Part shown: positions 15,346 to 24,119 of the stretch, in pieces | Numbering within the stretch: the stretch's first letter is position 1 | How the letters are laid out: each line of letters starts with the position of its first letter | DNA from: TMED27 sp964350435 | GTDB taxonomy: Bacteria; Pseudomonadota; Alphaproteobacteria; Micavibrionales; Micavibrionaceae | Length of the DNA: 32,589 nucleotides | Assembly: GCA_964350435.1 (NCBI GenBank) | Contig: CAYGJS010000023.1 | Location: forward strand, 1 to 32,589 | Reading direction: 5' to 3' | The notes under the pieces: model-generated | Databases searched by the model: none | The model's input: only the letters and a program-made list of their open reading frames with translations | What the model was told of the DNA's origin: nothing | Translations under genes and position numbers: made by a program

Positions 15346-16464
15346 TTAAGGCCAGAAATGCGCGGCTGCGGCTTTGGTGTGGGCTTGGATGAGGGCTTTT
15401 TCTTCCGCCGAAAAGCTGGGTTCATAATATGTGGGGGCGGAGATTTTTTCGCTCCAGCGCATTGTTAAAGACGGCCCCTCAAGGCCGCAAAAATCAAGGA
15501 TGGTCTTAATCATTTCTGCAGGCTGCGTGCAAAATTCGTCATATTTGACGATCAAGCACTGTTTCTTAAGGCCTGGATTTTCTTGCAGAGTTTTGTGAAT
15601 AAATTCATGGGTTTGCGCCCAATAGATCGCGTAAGCTTTTATGAAGTTTTCAGCTCTCCATTCTTTGATTATGGTCTCTGCGTCACCGAAATTAATGGGG
15701 CGGAAATCAAGGCCGAATTCGTAGTGTCCATGCCTTCGCATATATCTGATACCGCGCGGATCGTTTTCCTGTTCGCGCCCTAGAAGTTCATGCTGTTTCA
15801 GCATTGAGGCGATGTGATCTTCGGGCTTTCGCACGGGGATTATGAATTTTGCGTCGGGCAGAATTTTATGCAGATAGGGAAGACGTGAAAAAACGTAGTT
15901 GTTTTTCAGCACAATCCGTTTTGATTTTCTCAGAGCCAGTAGTTTTAGAAGGCTGTTTTTATAAAAATTTTCAAATTCGATATTTGATGTTTCGATATTC
16001 AGCGTGTTGATTTTTTTCGGGTCATGCAGGCCTTCGAAGAACGACATCCAGAGAATCTCATCCAGAGCTTCGGGGCTTTCATTGTTAATCATAATACGGT
16101 CTTTGTGCGCACGCTCGATCTTTTGCGGATTGGAGGGGATGGCGCTTCGCATCGTGTTCCAGAAGTAATTGATATGGATGAAGGGGTAGTCACGATATTG
16201 AAAGCTGGTGATGTCCTGATGATCGTTCAGGATTTCCAGTAATATTGTGCTGCCGCTGCGCGCAAGGCCGGTTACGAAAACGGGGCGATCCAGTTTATGT
16301 TCGATGATATCGAATTCGAGGAGTTTGGTTTCAAGTTTGCCGAAATTTTTAAGAAAACCCTGCGCTCTGTCGAGGGTATAGCCCATCCAGTCGATATAAA
16401 AGGGAACGCGGGACATGGGGTTTGAAATAATCCTCTTAATTTTTTTCGGCTTTGCGCTTATCAT
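15346..16464 (-). CDS. Sulfotransferase family protein
   Basis: A PAPS-dependent sulfotransferase-fold protein. The 5'-phosphosulfate loop is VTGLARSGSTILLEIL and the 3'-phosphate motif is IIPVRKPEDHIASML; WRAENFIKAYAIYWA and LIVKYDEFCTQPAEM are also usual for this group. The acceptor could be a carbohydrate, lipid or peptide and cannot be told. I start at ATG 16464; a GTG at 16500 and an ATG at 16416 are alternatives, none with a clear ribosome site. There is no signal peptide, so it is probably cytoplasmic. It is divergent from the arylsulfotransferase-like gene at 16527, with a very short shared gap, suggesting a functional group. Confidence 0.85.
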   Translation of the reverse strand: MISAKPKKIKRIISNPMSRVPFYIDWMGYTLDRAQGFLKNFGKLETKLLEFDIIEHKLDRPVFVTGLARSGSTILLEILNDHQDITSFQYRDYPFIHINYFWNTMRSAIPSNPQKIERAHKDRIMINNESPEALDEILWMSFFEGLHDPKKINTLNIETSNIEFENFYKNSLLKLLALRKSKRIVLKNNYVFSRLPYLHKILPDAKFIIPVRKPEDHIASMLKQHELLGREQENDPRGIRYMRRHGHYEFGLDFRPINFGDAETIIKEWRAENFIKAYAIYWAQTHEFIHKTLQENPGLKKQCLIVKYDEFCTQPAEMIKTILDFCGLEGPSLTMRWSEKISAPTYYEPSFSAEEKALIQAHTKAAAAHFWP

Positions 16465-16526
16465 TATACGGGTCAATGATTTGGCATTCAATCCAAGCAC
16501 TGTGCACGTAAACGGGGGAAGTATAA

Positions 16527-17843
16527 ATGGGTGATCGCGAAATAAAAGTTGTTATCGCGCTCTTGCTGGCGTTTTTGATTTTCCTGTATGGCGCGACCAC
16601 CGCGGCCTTAAAAATATTTCCGTATAAATATATTGAACCTGTGATGCTGGCCGGTGAAGGGGTTTTCGGTGCGTTCAAAATGGAGGAATATTCGGCGCAG
16701 GTGCGCTGGGTGCAAAAGGCGGATAATAATACTGGCGTGGTGTTTAAGGACGCGGCGCGGAGGCAGGGCGGCGCGGTTTTGTATTCCTCTACTCATGACA
16801 CGGCGTTTCGTTTGGTGGATGAGGACGGGCAGGTTTTGCATGAGTGGTCATTCAAGTTCAATGATGTGTGGGATAATCAGGATCACGTAATTTCACTCGC
16901 ACCGCTGGATGACAGCTTTTTCTACGGGCGGGATTTTCACCTCTATGAAAATGGTGATTTGCTGGTGATGGTTGCGGCGGCGGGCGTTACGCCATGGGGA
17001 ATGGGGCTGGTGATGATGGATAAGGACTCGAATGTCCTGTGGCATCATACGGGCTATCCGAATAATGATTTTGAAATTGGTGCCGATGGCACAATTTATG
17101 TGATTGAACATATGGTCAATATGGGTGGATTTGAAACTGTCGAGATGCCGATGATTCCGTTTCTGGAGGATCATATTGTTCAAATCGACCCGAAAACAGG
17201 CAAGGAATTGGGCCGCGAATCGTTGATGAAGGCGATTGAAGATTCCCCCTTTACGGAATTTATGAAGCAGCTTTTGAATGATACGGAGGGAGATCCCACC
17301 CATTCCAATAATCTTTATTACGTGACCGAGGATAGTGACACTGTGCCGTGGCTTAAACGCGGCAATTTGCTTGTGTCCGTGCGCAATATTAATGCGCTGG
17401 TGGTTTATAACCCTGCGGAGAATAAAGTGGTGTATGCAACGGGGCTTCAAGCGCGACATCAGCATGATATTGATTTGCTGGAGAATGGGAATCTTATGGT
17501 TTTTGACAATCAGGGCAGCTTTACTGAAGGTGGGTATAGCCGCGTGATCGAGTTTGATCCGCTCACGCAGGAAATCGAGTGGATGTATGATCCGGCTCCC
17601 GGCGAGAGCCCGATGCTGTTTGAATCGAAGTTTTTTGGCAATCAGCAGCGTCTGGAAAACGGCAATACGTTGATTGCGCATTCACAGGCGGGACGGATTA
17701 TTGAGGTTACGCAGAGCGGTGAAATTGTGTGGGATTACCGCGCGCCGCTAACCCGTGAGTTGGATGGGGTTGTTAAGACGGCGACTATCACCACGGCGGA
17801 GCATATTGCGCCCTCGCGTTTGGGATTCTTAGGGAAGGACTAG
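16527..17843 (+). CDS. Arylsulfotransferase (ASST)-like membrane-anchored protein
   Basis: The N-terminus has one membrane helix (about residues 8-30, VVIALLLAFLIFLYGATTAAL), so the protein is probably anchored with the rest in the periplasm. The body is a beta-propeller of the ASST type with repeated NG-x-L blades: HLYENGDLLVMV, IGADGTIYVIEH, DLLENGNLMVFDNQG, RLENGNTLIAHSQAG and VTQSGEIVWDY. HSNNLYYV and RHQHDID supply histidines that may be catalytic; ASST enzymes use a histidine to carry sulfate between phenols without PAPS. Length 438 is reasonable. It begins a three-gene run with the small YIGPG protein (4-bp gap) and the TraX-like gene. Confidence 0.8.
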   Translation: MGDREIKVVIALLLAFLIFLYGATTAALKIFPYKYIEPVMLAGEGVFGAFKMEEYSAQVRWVQKADNNTGVVFKDAARRQGGAVLYSSTHDTAFRLVDEDGQVLHEWSFKFNDVWDNQDHVISLAPLDDSFFYGRDFHLYENGDLLVMVAAAGVTPWGMGLVMMDKDSNVLWHHTGYPNNDFEIGADGTIYVIEHMVNMGGFETVEMPMIPFLEDHIVQIDPKTGKELGRESLMKAIEDSPFTEFMKQLLNDTEGDPTHSNNLYYVTEDSDTVPWLKRGNLLVSVRNINALVVYNPAENKVVYATGLQARHQHDIDLLENGNLMVFDNQGSFTEGGYSRVIEFDPLTQEIEWMYDPAPGESPMLFESKFFGNQQRLENGNTLIAHSQAGRIIEVTQSGEIVWDYRAPLTRELDGVVKTATITTAEHIAPSRLGFLGKD

Positions 17844-17847
17844 AAGT

Positions 17848-18102
17848 ATGAGAGTATTTGCGTTGCTGATTGTTTTGTCAGTTTTGGTGTTTGCGGCGGT
17901 TCCGGCGCAGGCCTATATCGGCCCGGGTTTGGGGGTTGTGGCGGTGTATGCGTTGCTTGGTCCACTTGCGGCGGTGATTGCGGCGGTGGTTATGATCGGG
18001 TATTTTCCGGCGCGATATTACTGGAAGAAATATAAAGCCAAGAAAGCGGCCAGGGCAGCAGAATCGTCTGCGCCAGAGAGCGCAACTCAAAAAGATGAAT
18101 GA
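17848..18102 (+). CDS. Small YIGPG membrane protein (84 aa)
   Basis: A cleavable signal peptide is likely (cut after AVPAQA, residue 22), followed at once by YIGPGLGVVAVYALLG and a second membrane helix (about 32-52), then a basic tail (ARYYWKKYKAKKAARAA) and an acidic end. Small proteins with AYIGPG after the signal are common but unexplained. The stop overlaps the start of the TraX-like gene by 8 bp, so the two are translationally coupled. Function unknown; a partner of the membrane enzymes on either side is plausible. Confidence 0.75.
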   Translation: MRVFALLIVLSVLVFAAVPAQAYIGPGLGVVAVYALLGPLAAVIAAVVMIGYFPARYYWKKYKAKKAARAAESSAPESATQKDE

Positions 18103-18919
18103 CCTTTTAAAATATAGCAGTCTGCCGCGAAGCCTGACCAGCTATGACGTGCTTAAGTCTTTGGCGGTTGTGCTGATGATTATTGACCATGTCGGGCATT
18201 TTTTTTATCCCGAAGAAATGTGGTTTCGGGTGTTCGGGCGCATGTGCGTGCCGATCTGGTTCTTTCTGATTGGCTATGCGAATACGAAGGGTGTGCCGCT
18301 GCTGTATCTGCTTGGCGGCGTTTTGCTTGCGCTTGTGAACTGGGTTTTTTTGGGGAATCTCCTGCCTTTGAATATAGTTTTGGTTTTGATGCTTTACCGG
18401 ATGATTATTGATGAGGTTATGGCGCGTGCGCTTAAGGATTATGAGGGTTTTTTTGGGGTGGGGTTGATTCTTGTTATTCTCGCTTATCCCAGCCTTTTTG
18501 TGCTGGAATATGGCACGTTTGCCCTGTTTTTTGTGATGTTCGGTTATATCATGCGCCATCGGGCCATGATTGATATAAAGCAGTGGGTGTTTTGGCTGTA
18601 TTTCTTTGGTGTCAGTTTTGGTTTTGTGGTGATGCAAGGGGCGTTTCTGCCGACGATTACGGGGGTGCAGTTCGCGGTTATGGCGGCGGGTGTTTTGGGG
18701 GTGATGTATGGGCTGTATCAGTTCAAGCCGATGAAATTTGAAACTATAAGCGGGGCGAAGATTTGGCCGCTGCAATTTTTTGGGCGGCGGACGATGGAGG
18801 TGTATGTCCTGCATTTCTTAACATTTATAATGGTTTCTTTGCTTGTCAGAAAGGGCGTTATATCTGCGTTTGGCAGTGATGTTTTGAGGCTGGATCAGGT
18901 TACAGGTTTCTTTTCCTGA
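18095..18919 (+). CDS. TraX-like integral membrane acyltransferase
   Basis: A polytopic membrane protein of 274 residues with about eight hydrophobic segments. The N-terminal signature SYDVLKSLAVVLMIIDHVGH followed by RVFGRMCVPIWFFLIGYA is that of the TraX family, whose founding member acetylates F-pilin; the family resembles O-acyltransferases. RRTMEVYVLHF near the C-terminus is also typical. No conjugation genes are present, so an envelope glycan or lipid is a more likely acceptor than pilin. It is the last gene of the ASST-YIGPG-TraX run and ends 102 bp before atpH. Confidence 0.8.
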   Translation: MNDLLKYSSLPRSLTSYDVLKSLAVVLMIIDHVGHFFYPEEMWFRVFGRMCVPIWFFLIGYANTKGVPLLYLLGGVLLALVNWVFLGNLLPLNIVLVLMLYRMIIDEVMARALKDYEGFFGVGLILVILAYPSLFVLEYGTFALFFVMFGYIMRHRAMIDIKQWVFWLYFFGVSFGFVVMQGAFLPTITGVQFAVMAAGVLGVMYGLYQFKPMKFETISGAKIWPLQFFGRRTMEVYVLHFLTFIMVSLLVRKGVISAFGSDVLRLDQVTGFFS

Positions 18920-18948
18920 GTTTCCGTTAAAAACCCCTGCTTTAGCCC

Positions 18949-18977
18949 TTGTCATGCTGATTTTCGTGTGCTAATTC
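18949..18977 (+). promoter_or_regulatory. Possible promoter of the atp operon
   Basis: TTGTCA (18949-18954) and TAATTC (18972-18977) are 17 bp apart, 45 bp before the atpH start. Confidence 0.4.
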
Positions 18978-19021
18978 CTCTTTCAATGAATTTGTATAGT
19001 TTTTGATAGGGAGTATCATAG

Positions 19022-19624
19022 GTGTCATCAAAGGGTCAGGCCTCTAATCTTGTAAGTCAGCGTTATGCCAATGCTTTGCTTGATTTGGCGCAAGATTTAA
19101 AGTCCGTTGAGAAGGTCGAGAAAGATTTGCTTGATCTCGAAACCATGATTATTTCTTCTCCGGATTTTCGGAACGCTCTGACCTCTCCCTTGTTTGATAA
19201 AAAATCATTGGCCGCGGCGGTGACCGCGATTGCTGATAAAGCGAAGCTTCAAGGTGTGACTAAAAACTTTCTGAATGTGCTGGTGCAAAATAGCCGTTTG
19301 GCGGCATTGCCTTTTATTATTCAAGCTTTCACAAAAGAGCTTTCTGTTAAGCGCGGCAATGTCACGGTTGATGTTACGGTGGCGCAGGATTTGAGCGCAA
19401 AGCAAAAACAAGATTTGGAAACTGCGCTTGCGAAAGGTCTGGGCAAGAATGTTGCTGTGCGTCTTGAGGTTGAACCGTCTATTTTGGGCGGTATGATAGT
19501 GACCGTCGGCTCGAAAATGATTGATGATTCTGTCGCCCGTAAGCTGGAACGCTTGAGAATTTCTCTGGGTGTGCAGGCCAATGAAAATACCAACAATAAT
19601 TCCAACTTAAGCGAGGTTGTATAA
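19022..19624 (+). CDS. atpH: ATP synthase F1 delta subunit
   Basis: Delta (OSCP) joins the F1 head to the peripheral stalk. The protein has LVSQRYANALLDLA at the N-terminus, a helical domain, and the C-terminal signature VEPSILGGMIVTVGSKMIDDSVARKLERLR (shown by its ends VEPSILGG and IDDSVARKL). It starts with GTG at 19022, with AGGGAG 8 nt upstream. The 200 residues include a short C-terminal tail. The stop abuts atpA. It opens the F1 operon; Fo genes are not in the window. Confidence 0.94.
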   Translation: MSSKGQASNLVSQRYANALLDLAQDLKSVEKVEKDLLDLETMIISSPDFRNALTSPLFDKKSLAAAVTAIADKAKLQGVTKNFLNVLVQNSRLAALPFIIQAFTKELSVKRGNVTVDVTVAQDLSAKQKQDLETALAKGLGKNVAVRLEVEPSILGGMIVTVGSKMIDDSVARKLERLRISLGVQANENTNNNSNLSEVV

Positions 19625-21172
19625 ATGGAAATTAAAGCAGCAGAAATCTCCGATATTCTGAAGAAACAAATTGCCGAGTTCGGCGCGCAGGCCGATGTTG
19701 CCGAAATTGGGCAGGTTCTGTCCATTGGTGACGGGGTTGCCCGCGTTTATGGTCTTGATAATGTTCAGGCTGGCGAGATGGTTGAATTTCCATCGGGTAT
19801 CAAAGGCATGGCGCTGAACCTTGAGCAGGATAATGTCGGGGTTGTTGTGTTCGGTTCCGACCGCGATATTAAAGAAGGTGATATTGTGCGCCGTACGGGC
19901 AAGATCGTTGAGGTTCCCACGGGTAAAGGTTTGCTGGGCCGCGTTGTTGACGGGCTGGGAAATCCTATCGATGGGAAAGGCCCGCTGAAAAATGTGAAAA
20001 TGAGCCGCGTCGAAGTCAAAGCGCCGGGCATTATTCCGCGTCAGTCAGTATCAGAGCCAATGCAGACAGGACTCAAATCCGTTGATGCTTTGGTTCCGAT
20101 TGGCCGCGGTCAGCGCGAGCTTATCATTGGTGACCGTCAAACTGGTAAGACGGCTGTGGCGGTTGATGCCATTATCAACCAAAAGCATTTGAACAAAGCT
20201 TCTGACCCCAAGAAGCACCTTTACTGCGTTTATGTTTCTATCGGTCAGAAGCGCTCTACAGTTGCGCAGCTTGTGCGCGAGCTGGAAGAGCAGGGCGCGA
20301 TGGAATACTCCATCATCGTGGCGGCTACGGCTTCCGATCCTGCGCCGATGCAGTTCCTTGCGCCTTATACAGGGTGCACCATGGGTGAGTATTTCCGTGA
20401 TAACGGTCTACACGCGCTGGCGATTTATGATGACCTTTCCAAGCAGGCTGTGGCGTATCGCCAGATGTCCTTGCTTCTTCGTCGTCCACCGGGCCGCGAA
20501 GCCTATCCGGGGGATGTTTTCTACATTCACTCCCGTTTGCTAGAGCGCAGCGCCAAGATGTCAGATGAAAATGGCGGCGGCTCTTTGACCGCGCTGCCGA
20601 TCATCGAAACGCAAGGCGGTGACGTTTCTGCATATATTCCGACGAACGTAATTTCGATTACGGATGGTCAGATTTTCTTGGAAACAGGTCTGTTCTTCAA
20701 AGGTATTCGTCCAGCGATTGATGTGGGTCTGTCTGTTTCCCGCGTGGGATCTGCAGCGCAGATCAAGGCGATGAAACAGGTTGCGGGTACGATAAAGCTT
20801 GAGCTTGCGCAGTACCGCGAAATGGAAGCCTTCGCGCAGTTTGCCTCCGATCTTGATGCGTCTACGCAGAAGCTGCTTGCGCGTGGTCAGCGTTTGACGA
20901 TCTTGCTGAAACAGCCTCAATATTCCCCGCTTTCTGTGGAAGAGCAGGTTTTTGTGATTTATGCGGGAACGCGAGGATATCTTGACAGCGTTCCGGTGAA
21001 CCGCGTTGAGGAATATGAAGCTCGCTTGCTCGAGAATATTCGCGCAAACGGCAAGGATATTCTTGAAACTATCCGTGACGAAAAGAAACTCGATGATGCG
21101 GTTGAAGAAAAGATGAAAGCTTTCCTCAAGGACTTCACAGCCGGGTTTGTCGGCACTAAAGAAGCCGCATAA
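19625..21172 (+). CDS. atpA: ATP synthase F1 alpha subunit
   Basis: Non-catalytic nucleotide-binding subunit of the F1 hexamer. Walker A is GDRQTGKTAVAVD, followed by VYVSIGQKRSTVAQ, ATASDPAPMQFLAPYTG and the arginine-finger segment SVSRVGSAAQIKAMKQVAG. The 515 residues are typical. The start ATG directly follows the atpH stop; atpG follows 12 bp later with AAGGAG before it. Confidence 0.97.
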   Translation: MEIKAAEISDILKKQIAEFGAQADVAEIGQVLSIGDGVARVYGLDNVQAGEMVEFPSGIKGMALNLEQDNVGVVVFGSDRDIKEGDIVRRTGKIVEVPTGKGLLGRVVDGLGNPIDGKGPLKNVKMSRVEVKAPGIIPRQSVSEPMQTGLKSVDALVPIGRGQRELIIGDRQTGKTAVAVDAIINQKHLNKASDPKKHLYCVYVSIGQKRSTVAQLVRELEEQGAMEYSIIVAATASDPAPMQFLAPYTGCTMGEYFRDNGLHALAIYDDLSKQAVAYRQMSLLLRRPPGREAYPGDVFYIHSRLLERSAKMSDENGGGSLTALPIIETQGGDVSAYIPTNVISITDGQIFLETGLFFKGIRPAIDVGLSVSRVGSAAQIKAMKQVAGTIKLELAQYREMEAFAQFASDLDASTQKLLARGQRLTILLKQPQYSPLSVEEQVFVIYAGTRGYLDSVPVNRVEEYEARLLENIRANGKDILETIRDEKKLDDAVEEKMKAFLKDFTAGFVGTKEAA

Positions 21173-21184
21173 TAAGGAGCAGCA

Positions 21185-22075
21185 ATGCCAAGCTTACGTG
21201 ATTATCGCGACCGGATTAAATCGGTCAAATCGACGAGAAAGATCACCTCGGCCATGAAAATGGTTGCGGCATCCAAGCTTCGCCGTGCGCAGGAACAGGC
21301 CGAGGCCTCACAGCCCTACGCCCAGACCATGGCGGCGATGCTGGCGCGGGTTGCGCGGAATGTTGTGATCAATGACAACAGTTCGAAGCTTTTGGTAGGA
21401 ACAGGCAGCGACCAACGCCATTTGCTGGTGGTTGTGACGGCAGATCGCGGGCTTTGCGGCGGCTTTAACTCGAACCTTGCGCGCAGGGCGCAGATGAAAA
21501 TGAATGATCTGATCCTCGAGGGGAAAGATGTTCAGATTGTATGTGTCGGGCGCAAGGGGCGTGATTTCCTGCGCCGGATGCACAAAGACAAAATCGCCGA
21601 GAGCTTTATGGGGATTTTGGGGTCGTCAAAAGTCGAGTTCGCCGAAGCGAATAAGGTGACCGAGTATATTCTTGAGCAATTCGAAGCGGGCAGGTTTGAT
21701 GTCTGCAGCCTTGTTTACAACGAGTTTCATTCAGTGTTGACGCAGACACCAACCGTGCAGCAGATTATTCCGTTTGCCTTGCCCGTTAAGGCCGAAGGTG
21801 AAGCGGATGAGGAAATGCTCTCTCCCTATGCTTTCGAGCCTGAAGAAGAGCAGATTTTGAACGCGCTTCTTCCTCGCAATATTGGCGTGCAGATTTTCCG
21901 CTCACTGCTCGACAGCGCGGCGGGGGAACATGCGGCGCGGATGACGGCGATGGATAATGCAACCCGTAACGCGGGCGATATGATCAATGACCTGACCCTG
22001 CAATATAACCGCGCGCGTCAGGCCTATATTACCAAGGAATTGATTGAAATTATTTCAGGTGCGGAGGCACTTTGA
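21185..22075 (+). CDS. atpG: ATP synthase F1 gamma subunit
   Basis: The central rotor shaft. The N-terminal helix carries LRDYRDRIKSVKSTRKITSA and MKMVAASKLRRAQ; the C-terminal helix has ARMTAMDNATRNAGDMINDL and YNRARQAYITKELIEI. Length 296 is normal. A good AAGGAG lies before the ATG. Its stop TGA overlaps the ATG of the GxxExxY gene by one base (TGATG), so the inserted gene is placed to be translated by the same ribosomes. Confidence 0.96.
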   Translation: MPSLRDYRDRIKSVKSTRKITSAMKMVAASKLRRAQEQAEASQPYAQTMAAMLARVARNVVINDNSSKLLVGTGSDQRHLLVVVTADRGLCGGFNSNLARRAQMKMNDLILEGKDVQIVCVGRKGRDFLRRMHKDKIAESFMGILGSSKVEFAEANKVTEYILEQFEAGRFDVCSLVYNEFHSVLTQTPTVQQIIPFALPVKAEGEADEEMLSPYAFEPEEEQILNALLPRNIGVQIFRSLLDSAAGEHAARMTAMDNATRNAGDMINDLTLQYNRARQAYITKELIEIISGAEAL

Positions 22076-22476
22076 TGAGGATTCAACCGCCGATGGACGC
22101 TGATGAACACAGATTTGATGAGCTAAGTTTTGCGATCAATGGGTGTGCGATGGATGTTTTGAACAGCATCGGTCATGGTTTTCATGAGAAAATCTATGAG
22201 AATGCCATGGCGGTTGCTTTTGAAAAAAGAAATGTGTCTTTTGAGCAGCAAAGATGTTTTTCTGTGCAATATGAGGGTCGTGAAGTCGGTGTTTTTATCC
22301 CAGATTTTGTTGTAAACGGTAGCGTTGTCGTTGAACTCAAAACAATAGACAAGATAACGCCGCATGAGGTTGGACAGGTTATGAACTATTTGAAGGCTTC
22401 TGGTCTGCATTTGGGGCTTATATTAAATTTTAAACATGCAAAACTTGAGTGGAAGAGGGTGGTAAACGCATTGTAA
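22075..22476 (+). CDS. GxxExxY family PD-(D/E)XK nuclease-like protein inside the atp operon
   Basis: A 133-residue member of the GxxExxY family. The name motif is G35-x-x-E38-x-x-Y41 in GHGFHEKIYENAM. The core PD-(D/E)XK site is visible: PDF with D77, then VVVELK with E87 and K89, and a downstream helix with Q101. This is a nuclease fold; activity in this family has not, to my knowledge, been shown. Starts at 22075 (overlapping the atpG stop) or 22093 (inside the left inverted repeat, giving the family-like MDADEHRFDEL) are both possible. It is more AT-rich than atpG and atpD. It has no role in ATP synthase and looks like the cargo of a small mobile cassette. Confidence 0.88.
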   Translation: MRIQPPMDADEHRFDELSFAINGCAMDVLNSIGHGFHEKIYENAMAVAFEKRNVSFEQQRCFSVQYEGREVGVFIPDFVVNGSVVVELKTIDKITPHEVGQVMNYLKASGLHLGLILNFKHAKLEWKRVVNAL

Positions 22477-22506
22477 TGATCTGCGTTTATCGGCGTTCAT
22501 CCGCGG
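22087..22506. mobile_element. Inverted-repeat cassette carrying the GxxExxY gene
   Basis: The left arm at 22087-22113 and right arm at 22480-22506 are inverted repeats of 27 bp matching at 22 positions; the shared pattern contains GATGAACGC and GATAAACGC-type steps. They bracket the GxxExxY gene almost exactly (420 bp in all). There is no transposase gene. No target duplication is obvious. The element sits in the gap that normally separates atpG from atpD and leaves both genes intact, with an AGAGGA site before atpD preserved. Confidence 0.78.
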
Positions 22507-22533
22507 TAAAATTAAAAGAAGAGGACGAAAAAA

Positions 22534-24042
22534 ATGGCAACAGCAAAGAAACCAGCAGCGAAAACAACGGCCAAGGCCGCTGCTCCGAAATCAACAGCAT
22601 CAAAGAAGGCCGCTCCCTCAGGCGCGCAAGGTTTTATCTTGCAGATTCTGGGCGCGGTTGTGGATGTGAAATTCGAAGATGGTCAAATCCCCGGGATTTT
22701 GAACGCGCTTGAAACGCAAAATGATGGCAAGACGCTTGTACTGGAAGTGGCGCAGCACCTTGGTGAGGGCGTTGTGCGCGCGATTGCGATGGACTCGACC
22801 GATGGTCTTGTGCGCGGTCAGCCTGTGGTTGATACGGGCGAGAATATTGCGGTTCCTGTCGGCCCTGAAGTCTTGGGTCGTATTTTTGATGTTATCGGTA
22901 ATCCGATTGATGATGGTGCGCCTGTAAAGACCAAGCTGCGCTGGGGAATTCACCGCGAAGCCCCATCATTTGCGGATCAGGCGAAAGAAACCGAGCAGCT
23001 CGTGACCGGGATCAAGGTTGTTGACCTTCTCTGTCCATATGTGAAGGGCGGTAAAATTGGTTTGTTCGGCGGCGCCGGCGTGGGTAAGACCGTGACCATT
23101 CAGGAATTGATTAACAACATTGCAAAAGGTCACGGCGGCGTGTCGGTGTTCGGCGGCGTGGGTGAGCGTACCCGCGAAGGGAACGACCTTTATCATGAGA
23201 TGATCGAAGCGGGCGTTATTAAGGTCGGCGATCATGAGAACTCTAAGGTTGCCCTGTGTTTCGGTCAGATGAACGAGCCGCCGGGTGCGCGTGCGCGCGT
23301 TGCGCTTTCTGCTTTGACCATGGCGGAATATTTCCGTGACGAGCAAGGGCAAGACGTTCTTTTCTTCCTTGATAATATTTTCCGTTTCACGCAGGCCGGT
23401 TCCGAAGTGTCTGCGCTTTTGGGTCGTATTCCGTCTGCGGTGGGTTATCAGCCGACGCTGTCTACCGAGATGGGCGCGATGCAGGAGCGTATTACCTCGA
23501 CAAATAAAGGTTCGATCACATCCATTCAGGCCGTTTACGTTCCTGCGGATGACTTGACCGACCCGGCGCCGGCGACAACATTCGCGCACCTTGATGCGAC
23601 AACAGTTCTCTCCCGCGCGATTTCCGAGATGGGGATTTATCCGGCTGTGGACCCGCTTGACTCAACGTCCCGCATTCTTGACCCGCGCGTGATCGGCGAG
23701 GAGCACTACTCCGTAGCAAACCGCGTGCAGCAGACTTTGCAGTCATACAAAAACCTTCAAGACATCATTGCGATTTTGGGTATGGATGAATTGTCCGAAG
23801 ACGACAAACTGACGGTTGCGCGTGCACGTAAGATCCAGCGCTTCCTGTCACAGCCATTCCACGTTGCGGAAGTCTTCACAGGCACGCCGGGTGTGTTCTG
23901 CCAGCTCGAAGATACGATTAAAGGCTTTAAGGCTATTGTTGATGGTGAGTATGACCACCTTCCTGAAAGCGCTTTCTACATGGTTGGAACGATCGAGCAG
24001 GTTGTGGAGAAGGCCAAGAAGATGGCAGCAGAAGCGGCTTAA
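22534..24042 (+). CDS. atpD: ATP synthase F1 beta subunit
   Basis: The catalytic subunit. Walker A is GGAGVGKTV, with GERTREGNDLY, FLDNIFRFTQAGSE, PSAVGYQPTLSTEMG and MDELSEDDKLTV (a variant of DELSEED). The first 30 residues are a Lys/Ala/Pro/Ser/Thr tail before GFILQILGAVVDVKFEDG, an extension I recall from several alphaproteobacteria. Total 502 residues. AAGAGGA lies 9 nt before the ATG, just outside the right arm of the nuclease cassette. Confidence 0.97.
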   Translation: MATAKKPAAKTTAKAAAPKSTASKKAAPSGAQGFILQILGAVVDVKFEDGQIPGILNALETQNDGKTLVLEVAQHLGEGVVRAIAMDSTDGLVRGQPVVDTGENIAVPVGPEVLGRIFDVIGNPIDDGAPVKTKLRWGIHREAPSFADQAKETEQLVTGIKVVDLLCPYVKGGKIGLFGGAGVGKTVTIQELINNIAKGHGGVSVFGGVGERTREGNDLYHEMIEAGVIKVGDHENSKVALCFGQMNEPPGARARVALSALTMAEYFRDEQGQDVLFFLDNIFRFTQAGSEVSALLGRIPSAVGYQPTLSTEMGAMQERITSTNKGSITSIQAVYVPADDLTDPAPATTFAHLDATTVLSRAISEMGIYPAVDPLDSTSRILDPRVIGEEHYSVANRVQQTLQSYKNLQDIIAILGMDELSEDDKLTVARARKIQRFLSQPFHVAEVFTGTPGVFCQLEDTIKGFKAIVDGEYDHLPESAFYMVGTIEQVVEKAKKMAAEAA

Positions 24043-24064
24043 ACGCTTCTGTACCTAAATTTGC

Positions 24065-24093
24065 TGGACAATGCTTGTTATTTTACGTATATA
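24065..24093 (+). promoter_or_regulatory. Possible internal promoter with dyad in the atp operon
   Basis: TGGACA (24065-24070) and TATATA (24088-24093) are 17 bp apart, 27 bp before the start at 24120. The inverted hexamers TTACGT (24083-24088) and ACGTAA (24102-24107) flank the presumed transcription start, as an operator would. Confidence 0.4.
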
Positions 24094-24119
24094 AACCTAT
24101 AACGTAAGTGAGGTTTGTT

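Noticed and set aside
15346..18919. Conjugative element because of the TraX-like gene
   Set aside because: No relaxase, coupling protein, pilin or mating-pair genes nearby; TraX-like proteins also occur on chromosomes without conjugation.
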